This document shows, in pieces, positions 1 to 12,015 of a DNA stretch of 64,000 nt. Source of the stretch: Salvia splendens. Lineage: Eukaryota; Streptophyta; Magnoliopsida; Lamiales; Lamiaceae. The position numbers and the translations under genes are program-made. Under the pieces are notes generated by a model. That model ran no database searches. It saw only the letters and a list, made by a program, of their open reading frames with translations, and was not told the origin of the DNA. The number at the start of each line of letters is the position of its first letter. The first letter of the stretch is position 1. The stretch is taken from contig NC_056038.1 of the NCBI RefSeq assembly GCF_004379255.2, forward strand, positions 7,168,729-7,232,728, in the 5' to 3' direction.

Positions 1-1300
1 GTCTAGCAAAATACATTGAGGTGGCAAGTTTTGTTGCAATAATTATATCATATTGAAATTCAGAATAAAGGGTTTAATTTTTATATCTAATATTCATGTT
101 TAAAAATGCAATCGACGGCAAAGAATTGAGTCCAAGTATCCATTGAGTTCAAGAATCTAAAAAAGGTTGTAGAAGAAAATAGAAAAGCATAAGTTAGGTT
201 TTTATTGATGATTAGATGGGCTATGCTGTCCTAACTAAAACCATGAAAAGTCTAAAGGGCCCATCACATTTTTGTTGTCATGAAAAATAAAGTGGGATTC
301 AGACACTAAAATAATAAACTCAACCCCTAGTTTTGACGACTACTACAGTTATCTATTTGACTTGTTTTGACAACATAATTACAGATCAAAAGTATCACGT
401 TTTGTCAGAAATGACTGCCTTTTTTTATGTGACACTTCCTTAAGCAATAATCTATTTGGTGATCATCTTTTTTGTTTGAGAGGAGTAGCATTCAAAGCAG
501 GGGCAAAGTACTGTGATTATGCAAGGTTTTTCTACTATCTCTTCACCATCAAAATGAGAGACCCTATCTATCTGCACAAAGACAAAGTAGATTCCTTGAA
601 AGAATATATTCCACAAATATCGAGGCCCTATTAATGAACTTGTCACAACTTTTGCAAGGACTTGTCGAATTCTGGGACTTTTCCCCCCAAAAACTCTTGG
701 TTGGATCTTAGAAACTAGTACTAACTCCCAATACCAAATAAGGATTTCATTTCATATCAAACTTAAGGGTGTGGTGCCTCTTATTTCGTGTGTTTTCAAT
801 TTCATTGACATATATAAATTCGATCATTAATTGGTCTTTAAAATATATACTCCTAGATCGATAGAAGGCTAAGCAATTGAATTATTGGTTCACAAAAAAT
901 AGAGATTATCATCATCAGATATAGTAAGTAGTAGTAAAGTAATGCACCACCACATGTTTTATGTCAGCCTTCCCATTACACTTTCTCTCTCCTCGTCTCT
1001 GTGTTGTAATTATCTGCCCACTTAAGATTCCACTGCTTTTACTCTCATCTCCAAAAATGAAATTATTAATCAACTCAATTATCTGTTGCCCCTTCTCTTT
1101 CATGCTTCGAAAGGACATACATACGAAACAATATTTTAATTTTATGTCCAATTAACAGAACAAATAAGCATTGATTAAAAAAAACCCCAGCAACCAACAG
1201 AGTTCAAGAGCAGATTGTAATGACAACACAATCTATTGCCGTCTGATTAGCAAATTAAGCAGTTTGAAGCGTGAAAATAGACATAGATCCGTGCTAGTAT
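1..1300. other. AT-rich intergenic stretch downstream of the TIR1-like gene
   Basis: No convincing gene is visible on either strand. Short open frames occur (one on the minus strand near 452-646 is preceded by a TTTGTGCAG acceptor-like site), but none resembles a known protein and no continuation was found. The right-hand part, up to about 1300, may include the end of the TIR1-like 3' UTR, since the nearest stop codon is at 1582. No bounded transposon was recognised. Confidence 0.5.
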
Positions 1301-1581
1301 ACATAATTACTCCCATAATCGAATAAATATAACATTGAAGATTGCATCTTTATTTGTAAACGATAGCTCAGCCAAAGTGAAAATTGTTGACATTTTTAGG
1401 AGCTCGAGCCAATTTTCTTCTTGTTTCAGTGGCAATGTACCCAACTTCCACCGGAACTGCAGCAAACACGCAAACCATCGCTGAAACAAAACAAGAGCTT
1501 CGAGCACATACAACGCATACCTGCTTCGCCTAAGCAAGATTCACCGGGTAAATTCCAACTGTGATACTACAATTTTTTCGG

Positions 1582-4208
1582 TTAGGAATACCTCATGGAT
1601 GAATCCTCCTCCAGAGTCCAGACAAAGTCAGGCATGTCGAGCCTTTGCCTGCTGGCAACAGTGCGGTAGACATACACTCTCTCAACAGAGCAGCTTTCAG
1701 GCCTTGAATCGGGTGGGCCTCTCTCGTCTATGACTTCAACGTTCAGCCTAGGCATCTTCTGTGCGAGCAGCTTACAAGCTCCAAAACTCACGGAGCAAGA
1801 AGACATCCAAAGGGATCGCATTGTCTCTAGCTTTTCAGCATTGGCTAATAGAGCCTTGTCACCAAATGGACAGTCCCTGATCTCCAGTTTCCGGAGGCTG
1901 TCGCAGCCAGATAACACGTGATGGAGGCCAAAGTCACTCTCCCCAGCGAAGGCTATTGAAAGCATCTCCAATTTCTTCGCATGGGTTCCAATATATTTGA
2001 ACACGCGGTCAGTGAGGAGGCCGGACATGGAAAGCCGGCGCAATTCTTTACAGTTCTCAACAATGGCTCCAAAACCAGTATCAAGTGGTTCGAGGGTTAA
2101 GTAGTCAGCAGCTTGAGGCTCAATAATACAGAGCCGGAAACGAATAAAGTTAGGCCGGTTCTTGGCAATAGCAATCAATGCAGCATTTGACATCTGGCGG
2201 CAAAAGTACAGAACAGATTCAAGTTTGGGGCAACCTTCAGAGACAGATACAAGCCCTTGTTCCGTCAAAGACACATTAGGTTCTGCCCCAAAAGGATCGG
2301 AAGGGAAAACCCTAAGTTCTTGCAGGTCCTTGCAAGATGCAGCAAGAGCTTCTAGTCCACTGTCTTCAATGTAGTCCAAGACCTGTAAGCATTCGTAAGT
2401 GGATCAGCACATGGACACCATATGACAAAATTGCAGTGAGAATCAAACAGAAACGAATGAAATAGCATTAAAGATATGAGGGTTAGATCACTGCATAATG
2501 AAGTAGCAAAGATAAAAAGTTGCTAGAACGCACCCATAGCCGCTGCAAATTCTGGCATTGGCTAATAAGCTTAACAAGATCAGAACTTGGAATGGCAGCA
2601 TAACTCAAATTCAGTGAAGTGATTCCAGAACAGACAGAATACACAGCTGGAAGATACGAAGGAACCACATCCCAAAAACCAGACAAAGCTTTAAGTTGCT
2701 TACAGGCTGAAAATGCATCAGCCAGGCTTGAAAAAGTATCAGATCGAATTTCAGCTGAATAGGCACCAGTTCCCAATTCAACCAATTGGGGGGCATGCCG
2801 GACAAGGTTAGCAAGCTTCTCAAGGGGTACAGCACGGTTCAGCCGGAGAGTCCTCAGGTCAGGTGACCGTGCAACCAGTCTCTCCAACGCCGAGAAACTT
2901 ACCTCCGAACCCAAACAAGACATGTTAAGTGACACCAGAGAAGTGCAGCTATCAGGAAAATCGCTAAGCCAATTCCCACTCAGATCCTCCACTTCACTCT
3001 CCCTCAAATCTAGTTCCCTTAAATGCCTGCAGTGAAAAATAACAATCAATAACCACTGTATTTAAAAGGAAACCAAGTACATCCAGAAAGCAAGAGCCAA
3101 TAATAAGGTGATAGATAAACACAAGATAATCTAATGCACTAGAGCGAAAAAAAATAGCATCATAAATGTTGATGCAATTGTTTAGACCATTTCAAAATTT
3201 TAAAGATTTTAACTTCACCCTGATGGAAATAACAGAAAATAAAAGCAAAATAGTGCAAGCTGATGAAAGAAAAAGGTATTGAAAGTGCCACAAAACCCAA
3301 AAAGAGTGTACACCATAATTAAAAGGAGCAAAAAGAAAAGAAAAGTAACACTTCATCAAATATTCCACAAGAACAACATGCCTCTCTACAAACCAAGGCA
3401 ACCAAATATTCTTCAAGGTAGTGCATCCCCACTTAAACTAAACTCTAACATGCATCTAATTTCAGACGCCAGCTAAAAAAGCACTAGATCTTTCTCATAG
3501 TCATACAAACCTAAGTCAAATTGGTAAATGCATCATAAAAGAGATCCAGTAGTCCCTGGAAAAGAATACACAAACAATATCCTACAAATGAAACGAAACC
3601 TGAATCCAAAACCTAAAGGGGGGGAAAAGAAGATTTTTTTAACAATCAAGTCATTGCCACTCGCAAACAAGTTAGCCTCTCATAAAGGTCGAAATTTTAT
3701 CCGGCATTTTTACTGAAAAAGAAAAATGATACACTCAATTTAATTCAATCAACCTGCAATTAGCCGCAATAGACGCGAGACCGTCGGTGGTGAAACCCTC
3801 GCATGACGTCAGCACCAGAACTTTAAAATTTTTATACGACTTGGAGATCAGCTCCAAGGTCTCGTCCGTCACCACCATGCGCTTCAGCTTGATCTCCTCC
3901 AGGAACGGATACGCCTCCGCCATGGCTGCGATCCACGGGTAAGCGTAGGCGCCCCATCCCTCCGGGACGAGGTTGAAGTCGGCGAAATGCGGCTTCCCCT
4001 TCATCTCCACCGCCCTCAGCTCAGGAAACCGGCGGATCACGATCTCCGGCGAGACGGCGTAGCAGTTCCCCACGAAGATGCGGTGGCGGCACCACCGCTC
4101 GATCTCGTACCACGACTTGCACACTAAGGAGACGGTGTTCCGGTCCCTGGCCGAGCTCAGGAACGAGAAGACGTGCTCAAGAACTTCCTCCGGGAACGAG
4201 TACGCCAT
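1582..4208 (-). CDS. TIR1: TIR1-like auxin receptor F-box/LRR protein
   Basis: Auxin co-receptor of the SCF-TIR1/AFB ubiquitin ligase. It binds auxin and Aux/IAA repressors in the nucleus and marks the repressors for degradation. Three exons join in frame: 4208-3754, 3026-2534 and 2382-1582, with GT-AG introns of 727 and 151 bp, giving 582 residues (Arabidopsis TIR1 has 594). The F-box occupies about residues 3-45 ([12 protein letters not shown], then [15 protein letters not shown]). The [13 protein letters not shown] block follows, with the inositol-phosphate/auxin-pocket region His at about 74, and then leucine-rich repeats to near the end. FRLCIIEP and LSGLLTD are pocket segments of the family. 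The C-terminal stretch [17 protein letters not shown] places it in the TIR1/AFB1 clade rather than AFB2/3. The stop follows MRYS, so the short tail found after this point in Arabidopsis TIR1 is absent. The family call is very secure; TIR1 versus a clade paralogue is inferred. Confidence 0.95.
1806..1826 (-). promoter_or_regulatory. miR393 target site in TIR1-like exon 3
   Basis: On the plus strand the first 18 bases (1806-1823, TCCAAAGGGATCGCATTG) equal the first 18 bases of miR393. The mRNA on the minus strand is therefore perfectly complementary through the miRNA seed and cleavage positions, with mismatches only at the miRNA 3' end. The site encodes the TMRSLWMSS segment, the known miR393 target position in TIR1/AFB genes. 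This predicts post-transcriptional control by miR393. Confidence 0.93.
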
Positions 4209-4321
4209 GGGAGGGGTAGAATGGTAAAAATCTGAGGTCTGGATCTGAGAGACACTGAGAGGTGGAATGAGAAAGGGAAGTCTATTGTAGAGAAGAAGAT
4301 AAGATTATAATTTTTCTGGAG

Positions 4322-4329
4322 CTTATATA
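4322..4329 (-). promoter_or_regulatory. Candidate TATA box of the TIR1-like gene
   Basis: TATATAAG on the minus strand lies about 115 bp upstream of the start codon. That leaves room for a short leader beginning near 4295. Placement is inferred from the motif and spacing only. Confidence 0.55.
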
Positions 4330-4331
4330 TT

Positions 4332-6046
4332 TATTCTCACCTTAGAATTCAACCAAACGACTGTGAAGGTGACACGTGGCGTGAATGCGTTCCAGCCGTT
4401 GGATCCAACGGTGGGAGGAGATTGAAGTGACTGTGACATGGGGAATGATGAAGTGGTAATTACTTTTTCCATTATGTATGAGAAAAATGAAAAACGAGTT
4501 TGTGTACATCGTTTATTAACATGGCCTACACAATTTTTTCCTATCATACTTTACTCACAGTCAGTTATGTATCCAAAAATAAATAATCTAAGTATGCGTA
4601 ACTAATGATAACAAAATAATCTATTCCATATAATCGTGTTGTGGTTTTTATTAATAATAAATTAAACTTTGATTTTTATAAATTTTATAAAATTAAAAAA
4701 TTTCAATAACATTTTTAATGTATTAAAATTAAACTAAATACGATATAAATCGAAACGAATAACGCTAAATATTCGTCAAACAAAAGTTGTACTTACATAA
4801 AGTATGTAGCGTATAATCCTCAAACAAAACTTATGCTTACATAAGACATGTAGCATATCAATCTTATATGTAACACATCTTTCAATATTATTTAGGATTG
4901 GCCAATCAAATATTTATGGGGATCTGATCCAAAAAAATTCTGGTATTAAAACCCACAAACATTCCCTCTCCCTCCCTCCAACCTCAAGCATAAAATATGT
5001 TTGAGTAACCCGTCTCGATAATCTGAAAACTGAAATATCGTAAAAAAAATTCAATTATGCGACATCCCAAACTCATTCCACATTACTAAGATAACATGTT
5101 CGACCAAATGTTTGCTTATGCATATCGAGTATCAAACCTGCTTACTAGCAATAGTACAAATTTTCATATAATCCAAAAAAAACAAAATGAGCATGATTTT
5201 CTGAGGCATCAGTCGGCGGGCTCGAGCTCGAAATCGACGTGAAGGATAGCGGATATGGGGTTCAACGTGAGGTGGTTTGGCATGGGTCGGCGGTGGCATC
5301 GCATGACTAGTGAGAGAGGATGGGAGAGAGCACAAAGATGTGAGTGAGAGACATATATGCAAATGAGGTCATACATACGGATTTTTCATGTGTTTAGATG
5401 TTAAACTTGACTTGATTTGATTATAGAATTTTTTTTAACATGCTATTGTTTTATATTTATATAGTATTATATTAAATCTTTCAACAACTAAAGCGTTTCC
5501 AGTCGTTATTCGTACTCAGTGTCTTGTTTTTTTAATTTGTATATTAATAGTTAATTATTTTTGAGTTTATGTTTGTTACATTTTAATAATTTTTAATTTT
5601 GTAAATGTTTATAAATAAAATATAAAATTCTTAGCCTAATTAGCATGTTGGTCTATCTCGACATTTGGATATTTAGGGTTAAGATTGTAAATTTCTAATC
5701 CAATAAAAATGCAATTCGACTAACTTGTAATCTCAAAATGGTTTACCTAAAACCGGATTGATTACTATTGATATTCCTAGTTAATTTATCATCAAAAGAT
5801 GCTTGCGGACACAATTTTATTGGATGCTAAACTAAATCACCTTATAGTATAAATTTTAGCGTTAGCTCACAAAATTGCTTGATTGTCGAATTTATACTAC
5901 AATCAATGTGCATATTTGGACTTAACTTCGACTTTTAGTATACAGTATATTTTTTCATACTCGTGTATTGCTCTTAAGATTATGAGTAAAATTGTTTCAC
6001 AAGAATAAATTTATATGGTACATAATATAGTAATATTAAGATATTA
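4332..6046. other. AT-rich spacer, no gene seen
   Basis: Promoter-distal and intergenic sequence upstream of the TIR1-like gene. No coding potential, RNA gene or bounded element was recognised. An open frame at 5132-5362 on the minus strand has no recognisable similarity. Confidence 0.5.
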
Positions 6047-6245
6047 CTCTATCGGTCTCACTGAATATAATTCACTTTCTTTTTTATTTTATTCCAACCA
6101 AGATGACTCATCACTAAAAATAGAAATATTTTTATCTCTATTTTATTCCCCCTTTCTTAACTTATTCTCTCCACTCAACAAATAAGATTAATTTACATAA
6201 AATCTTGTGCCGCTAAGAAATTAGTCATCTTCCTTAAAACGGAAG
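6047..6245. mobile_element. Stowaway-like MITE, first of three in a row
   Basis: A short AT-rich element with degenerate CTCTATCGGTCTCA / AAACGGAAG termini and TA dinucleotides on both sides, the Tc1/mariner-type target duplication. The right-hand TA is also the left flank of the next element. Confidence 0.6.
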
Positions 6246-6247
6246 TA

Positions 6248-6440
6248 CTCCCTCCGTTCCACCGAAAATGACCAATTTTCCTTTTTAATTTGTTCCAATC
6301 AGGATGACCAATTATTTAAAATGCAAACACCTTTTATCTCTATTTTATTCATTCTCTCTTAATGTATAACACATAAAATAAAGCTACATAAAATCTCGTG
6401 CCACCTAAGGAAGGGTTTATCTTCCTTGGAACGGAGGAAG
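6248..6440. mobile_element. Stowaway-like MITE, second of three
   Basis: Begins CTCCCTCCGTTCC and ends GGAACGGAGGAAG, an inverted terminal pair flanked by TA. The length of 193 bp is typical of Stowaway MITEs. There is no coding capacity. Confidence 0.85.
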
Positions 6441-6445
6441 TAGTA

Positions 6446-6683
6446 CTCCCTCCATCCCAACTAAGTTAGTAAGTACTAAACTTTTGGGCACATATATTAA
6501 GAAATTGTTTTGAAAAGTATGAGAAAAAGAATAAAATAGGAGAAATAAAAAGAGAGTAAAGTAGGTAATGGAATAAAGTAAAATTGATTGGATGTTTTGC
6601 TTTTTGTCATAAAAGAAAATGACTCAACTTAGTTGGAACATCCCAAAAAGGAATACAACTCAATTTAGTTGGGACAAAATGAG
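6446..6683. mobile_element. Stowaway-like MITE, third of three
   Basis: Begins CTCCCTCCATCCCAACTAAG and ends with the matching inverted sequence (CAATTTAGTTGGGACAAAATGAG), flanked by TA. At its left it abuts the second element, separated by only a few bases (TAGTA). Confidence 0.8.
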
Positions 6684-6952
6684 TAATTTTTTATTGATAA
6701 ATCATAATACCTCTCTAAATTTTCAAAATGACGCGAGTTTAGGATTCAAGAATTTTCACTTGATCTTGTTACACTTTTGAGATATTTTCACTCGTTAGAT
6801 TGAAACATTTGACTTCCCAAAATATTGTCAATAATAATTATTAATTACTATTTAATACTCTATTTATCTCATAAAAATATATACATTTTTCATTTTTATT
6901 TATACCACAAAAATATATGTATTTCCATTTATGGAAATTTACTCTTATATAT

Positions 6953-7141
6953 TAAGGGATTGTTCGGTTTGCAAGATTGTATCTCGAGAATTGTGTTTTG
7001 TTCATGAGATTGAATCCCACAGTTCAATCCATAATGGATAATCATGTGATAATTAGTAATGGTCAACCCCCTCCAACTAAAATAATCTCACAACTATCAT
7101 ATATTATATCTTGGTATTATTTTATCTAGTAAACCAAACAC
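6953..7141. mobile_element. MITE with GTTCGGTTTGCAAGATTGTA terminus, family shared with 46.3 kb
   Basis: The left end carries TTGTTCGGTTTGCAAGATTG and the right end carries CTTGGTATTATTTTATCTAG then AAACCAAACA, which read as degenerate inverted termini. The same blocks occur in the opposite orientation at 46268-46481, so this is a dispersed repeat. The superfamily could not be settled because the target-site duplication is unclear. Confidence 0.6.
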
Positions 7142-7311
7142 TATTGAAGTTATTTACAACTTCTTGTATATCATTGTCAAATCCTAAAAATAATATGGGG
7201 TTCACTCTCCATTAATACTACTCTTTAACTAACCTTCTCCTCTCTTTTACTACTTACTAGTTTTATTTAAATTTTCATGGAAAATTATATGTTCATATTT
7301 TTATAGAACAT

Positions 7312-7967
7312 AGGCCATGTTTGATTGAAAAGAAAGTAAAGTTGGCAAGGAAAATGATTTATGGGAAAATGAATCCCGAGAATATGATTCATAATAACTT
7401 TACTTTCCTGTGTTTTGAAATTATCAAGATTTTAAATTTTATATTTGATTTATAACGCCAAGATAAAAATATACTTATTATTATTTTATTTATAAAAAAG
7501 AATAATATTAAAAAAATTTAATAAATTATTAATTATAAATAATACTAGTAATAATTATATTATTATATTTATTATTACGATGGATAGTTTAAATATAGAT
7601 CATCCATCATAATATATAATAATATAATTATAATTATAGTTACATGGAGTATTATAATCATAAATGATACTTATAATAAATATAATAATAATTATTATTA
7701 TATTTACATATAATATAATTAAATAAATTTTATAATTATAATTTTCAGTAGGATTTTATTGATTAATTATTAATTTATAAAATAATAACAATTATTTATT
7801 ATTATATGATTTATATTATATAATTATATTTTAATTATTTAATAAATTATTAATTATTATTATGATAATAAAAATTATAGATAAAATATATAATGATATA
7901 GTTATAATTATAATTATGATAATTTTAATTATAGTTATTTATTATTCTAAATTATTTTTAAAATATT

Positions 7968-7998
<31 letters not shown>

Positions 7999-8230
7999 CT
8001 AGTAGTAATAATGATAATAATATATTGCATTAAATATATAAGAATCCTAAAACTTGGAAAAATAATACCTAATAAAAGTTAGGATTTAGAATCCTGAAAA
8101 TTTGTACTAACTTTCCTTGTTCTCGGGAATCTGATTAGTTTCCTAATTTTATTAAAAATCGAAACAAACACAAAATTTTAAAATTTAAGGAATGAGATTA
8201 ATTTCCGAGAAAGAATATGTCCATAGAGTA
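7312..8230. mobile_element. Probable AT-rich non-autonomous transposon remnant
   Basis: A stretch of almost pure A/T (ATTATTA-type runs) is bounded by more complex ends: a left part with GGCCATGTTTGATTG and GAATCCCGAGAATATGATTC, and a right part with inverted similarity (TTGTTCTCGGGAATCTGATT, then AATCGAAACAAACAC). Inverted terminal similarity suggests a non-autonomous DNA transposon. The exact ends and target duplication were not resolved. Confidence 0.4.
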
Positions 8231-9266
8231 TTATTAGGAGTAATTACTTGGGGAATCTCATTATACTAATATGCACGGCTGGATCTGACGGATGAGATTG
8301 TATATTATGGTGGGGACCACCTCGGGATTGAGAAATGCTCTGATGTGAAATGTGTTTAGCATGATGCCGTGGCCGCCCAATCATGTTCCTCTAGGTTAAA
8401 AAAGATATCACAGTTACACAATTAAATTACTTAATGGATTTATTTATAGTAATAATATATAGTCATAATATGTTTGTTAGTACTCCGATATTGTAATTAT
8501 GGTCATGTCTTTTTGTTTTTATGTTGTACTAACACGAAAGAGAAAATGGTATGAATATGTGAAGAAAACTAATAGTGTGTGGAAGAGTTTACATGATAAT
8601 GTTTCATTAATCCACTATGATGAAAACTACTTTAGGTAAGAATAATAATGGGAGGTGGATTAGTTATTGATAGAACATATGGGTTTAATTAGCTTTGGAT
8701 TTGTATATGACAATAATTTCCATCCAAAACACCATAATCATCGTGACAATTGCATACAATCATCTCCCACTCTTATTGACTTTTTGTTTTACTCTTATTG
8801 ACTTTTTGTTTTTGTTGTGATGTTTCTGTCTCATCAATCCTGAGGTTTTATATATAAAATAAAGATAAAATAACAAAAATTGTTTCTACAAATTGCCCTT
8901 CAAATTTAAATAAGATAGGATCAAATTAGTTTGAATTGGTAGCTTCATTAATTACATATATCTATGACTAATTTAACCCTATTTGCATTTATAGGAGAAA
9001 ATTTGTGTTATTACAGTATTTCCATAATCATTTTGTTTTAGAAAATATGTAACTGATTTTATTCTTGAATATATCCAGTGTTGTTCAAAAATTCAAAATA
9101 AAATTTTAGATAGAATAATCATTCATGGTATTTTAATAAGAATAAAAAAATATTCATTTTTATTTAAACTATCACAATGATATGAAGATAAATAAATTAT
9201 TCCTTTTAATAATAAAGTAAAAATTGTGTAAAATAATCTTTTATTTGGAATTTCTCTCGTATTATG
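8231..9266. other. Intergenic spacer, nothing recognised
   Basis: AT-rich sequence with a small local duplication (ACTCTTATTGACTTTTTGTTTT twice near 8770-8812). No gene, RNA or bounded element was recognised. Confidence 0.5.
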
Positions 9267-9414
9267 TGTAACGACCCGCTAAAACGATATTATTAGAAAC
9301 AATAATGTTGGCGTAATTATACACACATAAGAGACTTTTTGCGTAATTAATTTCAAACTACGATAGAGGGTTGTTTGCGATAGAGTGTCGTTGTTGTTTC
9401 TAACGTCAGCCAAG

Positions 9415-9416
<2 letters not shown>

Positions 9417-9455
<39 letters not shown>
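9417..9455. repeat. (TA)n(TG)n microsatellite
   Basis: Alternating TA followed by a run of TG dinucleotides inside the solo LTR. Likely length-polymorphic. Confidence 0.9.
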
Positions 9456-10379
9456 ACAATAAGAATAAAGACCCATAATCAAAGTTTTAATGTCTGATAC
9501 ATCCAACAAAAGTCCAAAAGCGTTTTTACAACGAGTTCGATGCTAGATTAGAATAAGAACATGATTTCGGACATCACAAGAGTCGTGCCGGGATGGACTC
9601 GCGCCTGACAGCCATGCCGAGTGCCGGGCAGCCCCGAGACAGCCGTCTTCTGTCCTCCAGGTCTTGCTCGATTACCACTTTTTGCACTCCCGATACCTAC
9701 ACGAAAGAATAGACCACATATCAAATACACTCGACATCAAATCAAGACGAAAAGTGGATAAGAACCGCATCACATCAAGCACGTTTTCCTATCAACGGCC
9801 GCATTAATTAGTCGTCGTATCGAAACGAAAAGACGTGAATTTTTGTCTTTTGTGGAAAAAAATGAAATTTCATTCCATTTTTTTTCCTTCCCTTGTCTAT
9901 AAATATAACCTTCCCCTCTCCCTCACTCTCCATCCTCTTCAAAAAAAAAACTTCTTCCACCTTTGTTCTTGCTTCAATTGGAGTGGATTTTTCAAGAATT
10001 TCCGACGAATCGTGCCAACGTTTGTTTCTACCGTTCGTTTTCTTGATTCAAGAAGGTATAACTAAGTTTTTCTTCTCATCTCCTTCATTGAAACTTTATT
10101 CTTGAATCCTACATGCATATAGAGGGTGTAGGAATCATAGATCGCAAATTAATCAGTGGGAATGTGTGTTTGCATGAGAACTTTGATGAATATGCGATTT
10201 TGAATGAATTTATGTGGAGTTTGATTTGAATCCTTGGTGAATAATGTGAGTTTATGTGAGAGCATGATTGTGACAAACTTTTAAGCATGATTTTGTGTTA
10301 TAAGCATGAAGAAAATTGTGTTTAGATGATTGAGGAAGAAACCCTAAATTCGATTTTTGTGAGCCTGAAATCTGTGACG

Positions 10380-10930
10380 TTCGAACAGTAGTTTCTGATG
10401 TATAATTGACCTACCAAATGATCGAATTTTGGTGTGAAAATTTTACTGAGATAATTTCAAGGTGTTTTCTGTGTCTCGTGAAAATTTCAGCTCTTTTTGT
10501 CTAAAAATGAATTTTTGAAAAATGTTTGAAGTTGACTGCGCAATTCTTCCAGAAAATTTTGTTCTCGCCCAGAAAGTTTCGTATTCTGTTTGACCGACCA
10601 AATGACCTCCTTTTGATGTGATTCTTGAACTAGATTAAAATTTGAAGTGTCTTCTGAGTCTTGTAAAAATTTCAGCCTTATTAGACATCGGATGAATGTT
10701 TGACGAATTTTTCAAATGAACTGCGATGTGCTGCTAGAATTTTTTATGTTCCGATCAGAGAGTTGCATAAATGTTTTGACTGACCAAATGATATGATTTC
10801 GGTGTGAAATTTTAACTGGGTGAACTTGAATGTGTCTACTGTATTGTGACCAAATTTTAGCGTCATATGAGGACGGATGGATTTTTGGTGATTTTTACAA
10901 ACCAACCGCGCAGTTCTGCCATATTCGTTG
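10380..10930 (+). repeat. Three degenerate tandem repeats of about 185 bp inside the solo LTR
   Basis: The anchor GACCNACCAAATGA recurs at about 10408, 10592 and 10778. After each comes a similar sequence (gtgtgaaaatttt..., tgtgtct..gtgaaaatttcagc-like, then a TTTGAN(T/G)AATTTTT-like stretch). The period is 184-186 bp. The repeats are diverged and are probably an ancestral feature of this LTR family. Confidence 0.75.
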
Positions 10931-12015
10931 TTATGTGGAAATATCACTTGTTGCCAAGTTGGGTGAATTATACGATGCATGTATGTTTTATGAATGTATC
11001 CTATGACGTGATGCATGTGTGATTTGAGAAAAGTATTATAACATGTCCTTCTTGTGTTGGTGAAAGTTGGGATGGGTAAGAGAACGATAAAAAAAGGGGA
11101 ACAATAGGACATGCATGATAATATAAGTTTACGAAAGGCTGATTTGTGTTGTCGTTGGCAAAGGTGATTGAGTATACGTGAGCTCGAGGAACGAGGGTTG
11201 CCTTAAATGGATATTGAATGGTTTAAGCAAATGAGGTGAGCTTTCTTTTACTAAACTCTTTTACGCTTTCAAAAGTATGATTATGGAGAAATAAGGGTGG
11301 TTTAAAGTGTTATGTCATGCCATGTTTGTTTTGATGATGAGATTGTGCCTGATGCCTAGTTTGTGAGTGCGCTCCATTAGGCTATAGGGTTATGTTAAAC
11401 GAATTCGGGTCTGAGTAGGGCCGCAAACCCTATCAGGCTAGTGTACACATGTGGGATCGTGAGCCGTCCTTGCTAGTCGGCCGGTCTCGTGGGCGAATAG
11501 TGTGGCCACACTTTCGTCGCACTATGGAAAGAGAATGTGATTGAATGATTGATGAGAAAGTGGGGAGATTGATTGTCTGGCCAGACTTTGAAATATTTTT
11601 GTGTTCTCGTGATATTTTTTAACTACACATAAAAAATATAAAAACTCGAGATCACTGGTATGGATGACATAACTGTTTTTATAAAATTGTTTTCGGCATG
11701 AGCCCACTGAGTACAACAAGTACTCAGCCCTGCATGTGTTTTCCCTATGTGCAGGTTGAGCGGGATGTTGCGGTGGATGTTGAGTCGGCCTAGGGAATTT
11801 GGATGCGTTGTGTCTTCATACATATGCGTCATCATTGACTCTCTTTGAAACCTTATTTCCGTTGCTATGTTTTCTTTTAACTAAAATATTATTCTTTTAA
11901 GCTAATTGAGTCTTTCTTATGAACTGTTATCCTTAAATGCTATTCTTAATGTTTGTCCCTTGGTCACGATCGCCTCGTTTGTAACACCCCTAGTATGGGC
12001 GGTCGTGACATTATG

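Larger units (their letters stand above)
9267..12010 (+). mobile_element. Solo LTR (2744 bp) of an LTR retrotransposon
   Basis: Starts TGTAACGACCC and ends GGTCGTGACA, giving the canonical TG...CA termini and a short terminal inverted repeat. It is flanked by a perfect 5-bp duplication TTATG (9262-9266 and 12011-12015). No gag, protease, reverse transcriptase or integrase sequence is present and no second LTR is seen, so this is a solo LTR left by unequal recombination. A TATAAATA box at 9898-9905 is a likely LTR promoter on the plus strand. Near the right end is a TACTCAGCCCTGCATGT block followed by GTGCAGGTTGAGC, common in plant LTRs. Retroelement superfamily not determined. Confidence 0.85.

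Noticed and set aside
452..646. Possible minus-strand terminal exon after a TTTGTGCAG acceptor-like site
   Set aside because: No upstream exon or recognisable protein similarity was found; the frame is short and the composition matches the spacer.
1307..1537. 76-codon minus-strand frame after the TIR1-like stop codon
   Set aside because: Best explained as 3' untranslated sequence; it has no similarity and no splice link needed to complete the receptor.
10744..11112. 122-codon minus-strand frame within the solo LTR
   Set aside because: Lies in LTR sequence with internal repeats and shows no retrotransposon domain.
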